This document shows positions 21,827-32,558 of a stretch of DNA of 64,000 nt, in pieces. The stretch's first letter is position 1; every line of letters begins with the position of its first letter. The DNA comes from Altica lythri. Its lineage: Eukaryota; Arthropoda; Insecta; Coleoptera; Chrysomelidae. The notes under the pieces were generated by a model. It saw nothing but the letters and a program-made list of their open reading frames with translations. It did not search any database and was not told the origin of the DNA. The stretch lies in NCBI GenBank assembly GCA_964028335.1, contig OZ034806.1, positions 28,452,957 to 28,516,956 of the forward strand, in the 5' to 3' direction. Both the position numbers and the translations under genes were made by a program.

Positions 21827-24800
21827 CTATTTTTTGTGCACTACCTGTCTTTTATTATTTTCTACACTAATCACTAAATTTGGACTTTTTTCTTCAATTA
21901 CACTATATGGTCCTTTAAAAATTTCTTGCATTTTATTGTTAATATTACATTTTACTAAAACCAAATCTCCTACATTATAAGTAACCCTATTTATACTACC
22001 CTGATTAAGGCACTATAAACATAGGTATTATCATCAGCCATGTTTTGTCCAATGTCAACCACAAAACCATAGATAATTGAACAGATGTATTGATGCCTAA
22101 TATGAAGTTTGCAACATGTTCCTACATCAGCGCACCATGTTTAAAATTATTCACTATACTTCTACATCTTTTTTAAGTTTACAGTACCTTATATTTATTT
22201 TAAATACTAGTACTTACCCTGTCATTTTCACCACTAAAAAATACGATTGCAAGTCTCTTTAATTTGTCTATGGTCTAACACGTGAATTGAGTGACATTTG
22301 AGAAAAAATGGCTGATGATAATACCCGTCATGTATGGAGGGTAGAAGGATTATATTGTGTGTTCTTGCGCATCTTTAGTGACGTCAGCATGGACAAAAGT
22401 CATTTAAAATGGCGCGAATTTCAAAATTTTTAAAAGTCAACCGTAAGAATTAGTCAGGAAGCAAAGAATGATTCCGTGGCCGATTGAGGTCCTTACAAGC
22501 AGCAAAGTTTTTAAATGTTTTTTGACTTGCTTAATCCGAAAATTCAATCTGCTTTTTGACCACTAGCCTAGGAAATTTGTTATTAACAATTTAATTGTTT
22601 AAATAAATATAAATATCAAACTTTGTTACTTATATTTATTTAAACAACCCCCCTTTGCTCCCTTACTAAATGGCGTTTGACGTTGATTATTCCCAAGGTG
22701 ACGACATGCGCAAAGTCGAACCAAAATCTGTTTCGTTTGTAACACACCATATAATCCTAACATCACGATAATAGTGCCTTACCCTGATCGTAACGTTCTT
22801 TTCTTTTTTTCTTTGAACATTCTAAATTTTCTCTAGCATCTAAGGCAGATTGTTGTAGTCTGTATTTCAACTCTAATGGGTAGTTTCCAAAGTTATATAC
22901 AGGATCAATATTACAATTAAGGTTAGAAGGAAGACAAGATTTTCGTCCGAAAAGTAACTCGTAGGGAGTATATTTTGTTTCCGAATGCACGGTTGTGTTA
23001 AAAGAAAAATATCAAAAAGGCACCCACGTGCTCCATGCATTTTGATATTGTGCTACTTGCATTCTTAAATAAGCTCCCAAGTGTTTGTGTGTATTTTTAA
23101 TACTTCCTAAAGTTTCATAGTGATAAGCGGTGGAGTTCAATTGTTTTATATTTAAAATTTTACAAATTTCCGAAAATATTTTAGACATAAACTCAGTACC
23201 TTGATCAGTTACAATTTCTGGAGGAATTCCATATCTTAAAATAAAATTGTTGACAAATGATCTTGCCACGGTTTCTGATTCTTTATTTGGCAACGAATAT
23301 GCTTCAACGAATTTGGATAGGTCGCATTGTATAGTTAAAATGTATTTGTTATCACTAATGTTTGGCGCTATAGGACCTACTAAATCTAAAAAAAAATTCT
23401 GAAATGCATAAGTCGATGTCGTTGTAATACTCTGAGGTTCTGTGTTAGGTTTCGAATGTTTAAATCTTTGACATTGGTCACAACGTCGTACAAAGTTAGT
23501 AACGTCTTTATAGAGACCTCTCCAATAGTAAATATTTTTTAAATTATTAAACATTCTGTTAATACCTACATGTCCACCGGTCGGTAACATATGGAAGTCA
23601 TTTAGAATTAATTGTCTAGTTTTTGTGTCAGTTATTGTAGTTATAGCGTTTTTAATAATAGAAATTGTGATCTTTGATCGCTTAAACTGTTTGGAATATT
23701 TTTTAACTTCATTTATAAACTTAGATAATGGTTTGGATGTCTCTTCATTGTTTTTATTAATACATATAAGTGATTCAAGTATACCTGTTTCTTTACAAAA
23801 ATTTTTGAGGTCTGTTAATGACGACCGAAGTTCAGTCATTAAACTATCAACACTCAATTTAAAATATACCTATTATTGGCAACGTTGCATCATAAATAAT
23901 ATTATTATTATAAAAAATATATTTATTTTCTTGTTCTTTTTTTGCTATTTCATGAAATTCTTGATTGTTGACCGGTCGTAATTCTGTCGCAATTTTCGTT
24001 TTTTTTTTTTAAACTTGCACGATTCCTGGGTGATCAAGCCTTTCCTCGGGATTTGAATTGATTTTATTTTGTGTGTCCAGATCATTATTTAAATTTTTGA
24101 TACCGGCACGAGTTATAACGTTCATAGTTTCGATATTTTGTTTGGACATTTCTTGAAGTTCCTTTGAAGAAATTTCAATTCTTGAAAGGGCATTTGCTCT
24201 TACGTTTGATTTGCCTTTTATGTATTCTATTGTAAAGTTATATTCCTCTAAAATGAGCCTAAATTTTGTTAGTCTACTAGAGGGATTTGTCATGCTAAAT
24301 AAATACACTAGTGGTCTGTGTGGATTAAAAATTCGCGTCCATATAAGTATGGCCGAAAATGTTTTACAGCCCAAACTATTCCCAACAACTCTTTTTGTAT
24401 TGTAGAATAGTTTAATTCTGCTTTATTTAATGAGCGACATGCATATGCAACAGGTTTGTCATCACTATTACATAATACTGCTCCTATAGCTCTTCCTGAT
24501 GCATCTGTTTTTAACACAAATTTATTGTTTTCTGAAAAATTTGGATATTGTAAAATGGGTGGATTAAGCAATTTGGATTTTATTATCTCGAAAGCGGTTT
24601 GACACTCACTACTCCATTCAAATTTAACATTTTTCCGACTTAATTTATTTAATGGGCTTGTTATATGTGCAAAATCTTTGATAAAAGAACGATAATAATT
24701 AGCGAAGGCTACAAAACGTTTCGTAGATTGTGCATCATGAGGAATTGGGTATTGTTGGACGACTCTAATTTTTTCTGGGTCAGGTAAAACACCTTCAGCT

Positions 24801-26332
24801 GAAATAATATGTCCGAGGTATAATATTTCTTGTTTTAGAAAATCGCATTTGCTAGGGTTTAGTTTTAATCGCACTTTTCGTAGTCGATCTAGTTCTTTTA
24901 TTAAATTTTGATTGTGATTAACTAAATTATGGCCGAAAACAATAAGATCATCTAAATATACAAAACAACTTTCGTAATTTAAACCTGACATAGCTATTGT
25001 CATGGCTCTAGAAAAGGCGCTGGGACTTACTTTTAGTCCCATGGGTAGTCTTGTAATTTGATACTGTCAGTCATTTGTCACAAAAGCTGTATATGGTCGG
25101 CTTGTTTTATCTAGTTCTACTTGGTAATATCCCTGTGCTAAGTCTAGATGCGAAAAATATGCAGCCCCAGAGAGTGAATCTAAAATTTCGGTTATATTTG
25201 GAAGAGGAAATTTGCCGTCTTTTATTCGTTTGTTTAGCATTCGGTAATCAATGACGACTCTCCATTTACGATTATTGTTTGAATCAGGTTTCTTTGGAAC
25301 AATTAAAAGCGGGGAAGACCAAGCGGAATTAACGGGTTCTATAATACCTTGTTTCAACATTTGTCTATTTCTTCATTTTTTATATCTTGTTTTTGTGAAT
25401 GCGGTAAACGATACGGTTTTATATAAGCTGGACTTGCATTTTTTTTAATGCGTATTTTGTGTTCATAAACATTATTTACTGTGAGCGGGTCATGGTCTAG
25501 ACTCTAGATGGAATACGTCAGCATATTTTGCACAAATTTGTTCAATTGAATTCTTTTCTTCTTTATTTAAATCACTAATATTTATTAATTTTAAAAGCTT
25601 TTCTTCTCGATCAACAGATGAATATTTTGTATCAGAAAAAGATATAATGTTATAATCGTTAGCGTTTACAATTTGGGGTTCAAAATTTCTAATTGATACA
25701 GGATTATTCAAAATATTTAGAAATTGGATTGGAATTAATTCATCAGTATTTGGACTAGCTAAAATTCCTGCAGCAAAAAATCCTTCAGCAATTTCTTGTG
25801 GTAAGACTACACAGTCTTCGTTTTTATTAACTGGAAAAAATCTAATAAATTCACATCGAGGAGGTATTACTAAATTTTTGTTAAAATTGGATTCCATTGG
25901 TAAAATTATTTTGTTGTTGTTAACATAAAATGAAAATTCAAAATTTTCGTAATTTATATTCGCAGAATAAGATTGAAAGAAGTATGAACCTAAAACACCA
26001 TGCATTCTGTTGCTAAATGGTTGCATTATGACAAAATTATGTCGAAAAACTATTTGATTAACATTTAAAGAAACGATCGCTGATCCCAACGACCTTGTTG
26101 AACCTGTTATACCATTAATTTTTATTGTGTCATCAGAATTTATTGTTTGCAAGTTTTCATTTATTACATTTTTGAAAATAACACTAACTGATGCTCCTGA
26201 ATCTAAAAGCAAATGAATATAATATTTTCCATACTTTAACGTTACAAAATTTAAATTATTTACATTAAAAATAACTTGTGAATTATTATTTATCTGATTA
26301 ATAGGGGGAACGAAAAAACTTCTGATTTTCAA
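21827..26332 (-). pseudogene. pol: Gypsy A pol: protease, RT, RNase H, integrase; many breaks
   Basis: Order along the minus strand: protease with LLDSGAS (near 26195-26215), a linker, RT with VVIDYR, FSHLDLAQGYY and catalytic VYLDDLI (near 24960), RNase H with LKTDASG, and integrase with the H/C finger (GHVGINR...CDQCQRF) and two catalytic aspartates (DLVGP, VTDQGTEF). The third catalytic position, normally E, reads K (GSIKNTHK). Breaks: frame losses near 25495 and 25370, a TGA near 25066, shifts near 24310-24370, 23860-24008 and 22990-23012, and a 776-bp MITE at 22006-22781 within the integrase tail. The final stop is at 21827-21829. Not functional. Confidence 0.9.
22006..22781. mobile_element. 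MITE-X copy 2, 776 bp, in gypsy A integrase
   Basis: Ends TAAGGCACTAT (22006) and its mirror (22781), flanked by CCCTGAT at 21999-22005 and 22782-22788. Bases 22023-22331 form an internal inverted arm pair, starting AGGTATTATCATCAGCC, shared with the copy at 11689. The rest, to 22781, carries an AGGATTATAT(T/G)GTGTGTT inverted pair. Either one element with a double terminal repeat or one MITE inside another's end; I cannot decide. Confidence 0.75.
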
Positions 26333-26421
26333 GAGAATGCTCTGCTGAGTTAGAATCGCGTGGAGTATTAGATGTATTTAATTCATTAGACATTATGTTG
26401 TACACGTGACCACTATTTTAA

Positions 26422-27241
26422 GGTCCCACCGACGAATTTGTTGATCTTTGTCTGGTGTAACTTCTAGTATTTTGTCCACGTCTGTTAGGAAAATTGGATC
26501 TTAAATTATTATTACCCCTGTATGGTCTGTTACATGTTTGTCTGTAGTTTTGATTATTAAAAGGTACATTTAAATTTAAATTTTGGGTATATCTCCGATT
26601 AAACTGATCAAAGTTCTTATTTATAAATCTACCACCTCTGTTACTAAAACCTCGTCGTCTACTGCTATTCTGAAAGCTATATATTGGTGTGTTTTCTGAT
26701 GATGTATGTATTTCTTTTGCTGCAACGATAACATCGCTTAATGTTCGAAATTTCGTTCTTGGGCTAGTAAAATTGTTCGACGTTCACAATTTTTTACACC
26801 TCTAATAAATACGTTTATAGCTGTTTTCTCGTTTTGTTCCTTAAAGGCATTAATGGCATCAGGGTTATCAGACGCTTGAGCCAAAGTTAATTCTGACATT
26901 AGTATTTCGATAGAATTTCCGAACTCATCTAAAGTTAAAGTCCCTTGACTTTTCCTTTGCATTTGATTGATTAAATAAACAGCTGATTTTTTTGGTATGA
27001 AATGTTTTTTCAACTCTTCAATTAGTTCCACCACGGTATTATAATTATTTTTTAACCTAATATTCTCTTTACGTGTAATACAAGCTTTTAGAATATAATT
27101 TATTAATAATGGTTTACTTGACTCTTCTAAAGATGGCTCCAACAGCTCAATACCTTCTATTAATTGATATACCGACTCAACATATCCTGTTAATTTTGGC
27201 AGCAAATTTGCAGCTATTTTAAAATCAAATTTATCAGGCAT
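26422..27241 (-). pseudogene. gag: Gypsy A gag
   Basis: Start at 27241 (MPDKFDFKIAANLLPKL). The next ~160 residues are a helical capsid-like domain of errantivirus-type gag, with YQLIEG, RKENIRLK and FIRGVKN blocks. A one-base shift near 26757 leads to an arginine-, glycine- and asparagine-rich C-terminal tail ending at about 26422. The tail has no CCHC knuckle and probably binds RNA through basic residues; a similar N/R/G-rich tail is seen in gypsy B at 39.5 kb. Pol follows about 90 bases downstream. Confidence 0.8.
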
Positions 27242-27410
27242 GTTGAAATTGCTTATGTGCGTTATTACGTTACGATCAGTACTATTATTTATTGTATTAC
27301 TATCCTTATTATCTACTATTATTAATTTATTTTGCTCAATTTTTCTACACTGTATGTGTATAGTATAATTATCAATTTATTTTTTATTGTCTTTTTTTAT
27401 ATTACCCTGG

Positions 27411-27708
27411 TTAATATCCTTCGCAATTTGCTCTATTAACTTTGAATTTGACTATGGTTGCCCGTTCTTCCCTTTGATCTCCAGTCGGTAGGCCAAGGGA
27501 TCTCACACGCTGACCTTGCAGGGTTGGGCACATGAATATCACGTGGAAGGCTGTTTCCTCCTCCTCACCGCATTTTCTACATAGGAGGTTTTCAACTTGA
27601 ATTCCCATCTTATGTAGATGTCCGCGGAATACCCAGTGGCCGCTGATGAAGCCAACCACTTTCCGCAGGGTCTTCCTCCTCAGCCCAAGGGCACCGTTGA
27701 AGTTGCTC
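27411..27708 (-). pseudogene. LINE ORF2 C-terminal fragment lodged in gypsy A leader
   Basis: Contains ISGHWVFRGHLHKMGIQ followed by CRKCGEEEETAFHVIFMC. This is the tail of a non-LTR ORF2: the end of RNase H plus a CCHC-like finger (C..C....H...C). The sequence is more GC-rich than its surroundings. It sits exactly between the small membrane ORF and gag of gypsy A, and its 5' edge at about 27705 cuts that ORF. It is a captured or inserted fragment, not part of the gypsy. Confidence 0.7.
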
Positions 27709-27934
27709 TATGAAGTTCATTAATTTTAATTTCTCGTCTAATACGTTCATTAAATCCATGTTTCAATTTTTTGTAAAAAACATATGCTGCAACTATAACA
27801 GCAATAACAATAATTATTATTAGTAGCCACTCAGTACGTGTAATTTTTTGGCTTTCTTCTTGTCTGGCACTGTTATTTCCGGAGCCAGCTGCTTCTACTA
27901 CAATTTCTTCCTGTTTGTTGCTCGTGTTTCCCAT
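27680..27934 (-). CDS. Small single-pass membrane ORF in gypsy A leader
   Basis: 84 codons, start at 27934. N-terminal 30 residues are polar (MGNTSNKQEEIVVEAAGSGN), then a hydrophobic segment (LLIIIIVIAVIVAAYVFY) of about 18 residues at 37-54, then a basic tail (KKLKHGFNERIRREIK). The last few residues run into the LINE fragment at about 27705, so the native C-terminus is lost. The family is unknown to me. A homologous ORF lies at 28338-28607. Both begin MG-x-T and carry QEE, which hints at lipid modification of glycine 2 as well as membrane insertion. Being upstream of gag, it would be translated first from genomic RNA. Function not known. Confidence 0.6.
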   Translation of the reverse strand: MGNTSNKQEEIVVEAAGSGNNSARQEESQKITRTEWLLIIIIVIAVIVAAYVFYKKLKHGFNERIRREIKINELHRATSTVPLG

Positions 27935-28337
27935 TTTATTTTCTTATGTTTTGTTTTTCTTTCATTTATTTTAAGAACACTACTCACATTATAAGGAAAA
28001 AATTTCAGCTATTACCATGTCCCTAATGCTTCAAATTGTTTTAAAACTCCATTCCATATATTTTACTTATTATTTATTACCATAACCATATTACCATGCC
28101 ATACATATTATTATATACGATTTATTTAATACCATTAGATACCTTATTGGAAAGTTCATTACTACCATATTTCCATTACTTTGCTACCATATTTTCACTA
28201 ACTTTACCCATAATATATCTATTATTACTTCTAATATTATACTTTTTTTAAATTTTCATTACAATATTCACAAACTGCCCTAGTTACCATATACCAATTT
28301 TTTCATGTGAATTTTTTTTCTTCGTCTTTTAATTAAC
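27935..28337. other. Gypsy A leader with recurrent ATGGTA motif
   Basis: On the minus strand ATGGTA or ATGGTAA occurs about ten times (plus-strand TACCAT, 28010-28300). No ORF of note. The repeated ATGs would be unusual in a translated leader. Confidence 0.5.
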
Positions 28338-28607
28338 TTAAGCTTCAGTGGATTGTAAACCATCGTTTTGACTCCGTGTTAATTCGGCACGTCTGATTTC
28401 TGTTCGAATTTTGCTTGTCAAATTTTTTCTACACATTTTATACCAATATAGTAATATAACTACTAGTACAAACAAGACAAATAATATTTCACAAATTGTT
28501 CTTACGGAAATGTCTTTTAAAGTTGTTCCACTAGTTTGGGTTTAGCCTCCACTATTTCCTGACTGGGCTATAATTACTTCTTCTTGCTCTGTTTGTGTAG
28601 TTCCCAT
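28338..28607 (-). pseudogene. Gypsy B-type small membrane ORF, one nonsense codon
   Basis: Start at 28605-28607, stop at 28338-28340. It begins MGTTQTEQEEVIIAQSGN, has an in-frame TAA about 22 codons in, then a hydrophobic segment (ICEILFVLFVLVVILLYWY) and a basic tail (KMCRKNLTSKIRTEIR). Layout and several residues match the ORF at 27680-27934, so this small gene is a conserved part of two related gypsy families. MGTTQT fits the N-myristoylation pattern MGxxxT. It lies 57 bases from the primer-binding site, ahead of gag. Confidence 0.6.
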
Positions 28608-28647
28608 TTCAATATTTTCCAATTATTCGATGATTAGTTAAATAACT

Positions 28648-28664
28648 AATTGGCAGGGTCGCCA
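28648..28664 (-). promoter_or_regulatory. tRNA primer-binding site beside gypsy B LTR
   Basis: The minus strand reads TGGCGACCCTGCCAATT immediately after the LTR end (ATATTACA). TGG at the first position fits the tRNA CCA end. This shows the LTR at 28665 acts as a 5' LTR for what follows leftward. Confidence 0.75.
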
Positions 28665-28741
28665 TGTAATATGTCTTGTTTGTCTAGTTTATAAAAAAAT
28701 AATACTTTTTCACTTAAAACATTTATTGTTCTTATTCAGTC

Positions 28742-30465
28742 TGTAACCCCCTTTTTTGATGTTAAAGGCTCACCAAGGGTTAGCCAAATGCGGACGGCAC
28801 TCAGGGGGTAGGAGGAGAGCGAGTCGTGGGTCGAAGGAGCAATTGGGCGAGTATCTAGGAAGAAGGAAACATAGAAAATATTTACAAATCGGTAAAGGGC
28901 GCCACTTATTTTTTTTGTAGAGAAATAGGAAAGAAAATAAGAAACCTATTGAGAAATAGTTTATCAAATCTGAAATGGTTAGGGAACACACTTTAATTGA
29001 GCTATATCCTTAAGTCAATAATTATTTTAAACTTACCTTATTGATTCTACAATTCCTTGAATCCTTTTGTCTTATTAAAATCTAAATCTTTATTAAACAA
29101 GAGGTTTGAATCAGAACAGTTACTGGGAAGGTATAAGAAATAAATACTTAACGATATCAATAAAAAACAATAGAACAATGTATTTAAAAAAAAATAAAAA
29201 AAGTCACCAGTATTAGTGAGAACGGTTATCACCAAAATGCTAACACTTCTGTTTATACAGTGAAAGATATTAACCGGTATTTGACAATACGGTTATTAAA
29301 AAACTAATATTCCTGCACATATAATATTACAGATGTTATCTAAATTGCATAACTTATTTTCGATAAACGAAAGTATGTAGAGAACTCAATTAAAACAAAA
29401 TATATACTAAAGGTATATTTCCTTTCTTTAAAAACAAAATTCAGTTCTCTAAAGAGTGCACTCTGAGTGTTCTAAATATCTAAAGATTACTATATACATG
29501 AATACAAATATGAAATTTATCAATACAAGTACCATAGAGGCGATAATCATGTAAGATTACGATTGAACACCAACACTTTGAAGAAAGTTAAAAAACAAAA
29601 TTTAAAAACACTACATATTTATCATTCAATCATAGTTCCATAGATTTGAATAGTAACTAATGTTATCAACTGATTTAATGCCGCTAAAACCTTATAACAA
29701 TTTAAATTTAAATAGAATCACTATAAAAAGTTTCCAAAAGCATATTCTTCCGAATAAGCACTAAAATTGTGACTGTTTCTTAGAATATTCGCAGTTCAAC
29801 TAAGTATCGAACATAGAGAAATAACAGAAAGAATAGTCGAAAGTTTACCTTGTAATCCGGAACCAAAAATCATACTTCGTGACTGGATAGTCACGCCTCT
29901 ACTATAATTAAGCTTCTTTAAACATACCATAATTAACCAAGAACCATGTAGAATTAAACACCAGCACATAGGAAATCATCTATAAAACCATCCATAAGGT
30001 TTTTAGATCACTAGGTATCCATTTACCTCGGTACCATATAATTTTATAAAAATTTCAAAATGGAGTCTTCCAACAGACAGCACGTAGCACCATGAATTTT
30101 ATTGATACCATAAATCAAACAGATTGTACTTCCAATTTAAGCACATCTACATCCAAATTGAAATGCAGTATTTTTTCAAACACTTCCGATACGGAATAAA
30201 CCAAGAACAAACGGTAATCTTAATGCTGTGAATTAACCGGCAGCCATTAATGTTCGCAAACGAGGGAAATCGACTTCCTCGCTTGCCACTTAAAATCGTC
30301 CTCCTTCTCAAAGCTTGTTCTCTTACACCGGTCTGCTTCTCTCGGTTCTCTTCGAGTATTTTCGATATGTATTGGTCTTAGTAAAAATGTAAAGTTGGTT
30401 GCATACCGACAAAAGTGTAAACGAGAATATAATATTATTTAAGGTGGTTTTTTGGGAATGCTACA
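28742..30465 (-). repeat. 3' LTR of gypsy C
   Basis: 1,724 bp. The polypurine tract is on the minus strand just inside (cgtagggggctg at 30466-30477). The small frames within it are duplicated exactly in the other LTR and show no protein-like features. Confidence 0.93.
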
Positions 30466-32558
30466 CAGCCCCCTACGAAGAGAGGAAACTGGGGTCCATT
30501 GAAGACCAGAGTTTTCGAGAAGAAACTACTAGGGTGGGAACCACAGTAGCATTATTCGAATGATCTTACTTATTACAAGGGTAAACTTGACCAGCTAAAG
30601 GAAAATGTCAAAAGGTGACTCAACAGAAACTAAATAAAATAAAACATGCGGAGTTCAATAGGATTGTACCCTACAGTAATAATAACTACCTTGGTAGTCA
30701 TTTGTCCACACTGACAAAACTAACAATAAACATATGTCGTACAAGTTAAACTAAACGTTGTTCTGAAGGAACAAACGATAGGTATAAATGAATCCTAGTT
30801 ATTCAAACTAGAGATTCTCGTGACCAGATTTCTATAAGCGGTACCGGCCAACCGAAAGATCACAGAGTGATCAGGAACGACCTACGCCGAAGTTTCTGTA
30901 CGGAAACACACACCGGTGTACAGCTCGACCTAGATGGGTAGCCCTAAACGTTGGTTTAAATAACCATCATATTGCAAAGCAAAAAATCTTCGCCCAAAAG
31001 GCGTTTATACTGTCCCTTGATATAAAATATCAGGACCACATAACATTTACTCACACACTTAAGAAGAGAGAAAAAAAAGGCTATGTTCCTATAAAGTAAA
31101 ATTTCCCATGGGCGGCACAACGCGTCATTCCATTTTAGGAAACACCCATGAAGAAAGAAAGGTGAAGTTAAACCAAACTGTTAATAGTAATTTTGAAAAG
31201 CAAGAAAGAAACACGGTACGATAGATATAATCAGGGATTTAATAAGTCTATTGACTCCATTAAATCCAACAGTCACGGTAAATACGAGATACGTAAAGTC
31301 TAAATTAATAGTAGCTACTAGCACGATTTTAGATAGAACTCAAAGGTAGTAAGAATTGGAAATGACGTACACAATTATGGTTTTCAACTAGAAATAGGAA
31401 ATATAAGAAAAGAAAAAAAATATTTTATGGTTGTCTGTGGTTTTGATAGCTGCGCGTATCATACGTCTAAAAATAATTTAGAGACAAAATCGGTAAGTCA
31501 ACATCGGTATGAAGTAACCAATAGTATGGAACTCCAAAGTCATAGTAGGTATACTCTAACAAGACAACTATAATTAATAAAGAATCAAAAGGAGATAGAG
31601 ATAGGATTAATGGTTACTTGTCTTCCTTAAAAGCTCAACAGACCACTACCGGGAAGAATTCCCTACGGCTTCCCTAGGCTTATCTCTCGTGACAACTGAT
31701 AAGGTCAAAGTAATCATAATCTGGGAGGAGAAAAGAAATAACATCTAGCTGAGAACGTGTTCATTAAAACTTACAGGTGGTGATTGAATTCATCAATATT
31801 CGCCAGACAAATCAAAATCGTAGACTAGCTATTAAACACTCTTAGGTCAAATAAAGCGAGGTTAAACACAACGGCTCTAAACAAATCCTCACATAACGAT
31901 ATACTAAATTCCACTTAAGGAAATAGTGCTAAAACTATCTAGTACTGATCATACTAAACCAAAATGTGTAAAAATACACCATACGGAAATACAACATCTA
32001 ATAATGTCGTCGAAAAACAAGCAGTGATTAAACACTTCAAGATACGGTAAATATAACGAGAGAATAATTCTTCTGAACGTTATCGGTAGGGTAATGAATG
32101 TCTTCTTCATTAAACGGTACGGTAGAATTAAGTGACTATTTTCACTAAACGGTAAGATAAGGACAAAATTAACAGGAAATAATTTCCAATTATACAAAGA
32201 CGGTAAGGTAGGTACTTTAAGTGATACATTCACTTAAAGGTAAAGTTCTCAAAAGAAATCGTATCACTAAACTGAAAGCAAAGAATAAGATCAGGGATGT
32301 GATAACGATGAAATGATTTAGGTGAGTTTCCACCTTATGGACGATAACAAAGCAAACAAAGAAAAAAAATTCCCAGAAAGTACATGAGATACTTAAACAG
32401 AGAGGGGAAAGGTTTCATTTAGTCGCCTCGTACGACAAGCAGTTTAACACTTTGGGGGTTATTCTGTTCCCGCCGCCCAAACGGGGTCAAAAACTAAAAA
32501 CAGCAGAAAAGGAAACGGAAAGTATACAAGGGTATGGTAAGTTCATATCAAATGAGAA
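30466..32558. other. Gypsy C 3' non-coding region, 2.1 kb
   Basis: Between the pol stop and the 3' LTR. No envelope-like ORF with a signal peptide or membrane anchor is visible; only a 94-codon frame at 31949-32233 without recognisable features. ACGGTA(A/G) recurs at about 32040-32220. It could be a decayed third gene or a long 3' UTR. Confidence 0.6.

Noticed and set aside
28770..28991. 73-codon frame in the gypsy C LTR, repeated at 37187-37408
   Set aside because: Both copies lie in identical LTRs, so conservation is explained by the LTR pair. The sequence shows no protein-like features beyond a hydrophobic run.
30466..32558. Envelope gene of gypsy C
   Set aside because: No long frame, signal peptide, cleavage site or membrane anchor is visible; only a 94-codon frame without features.
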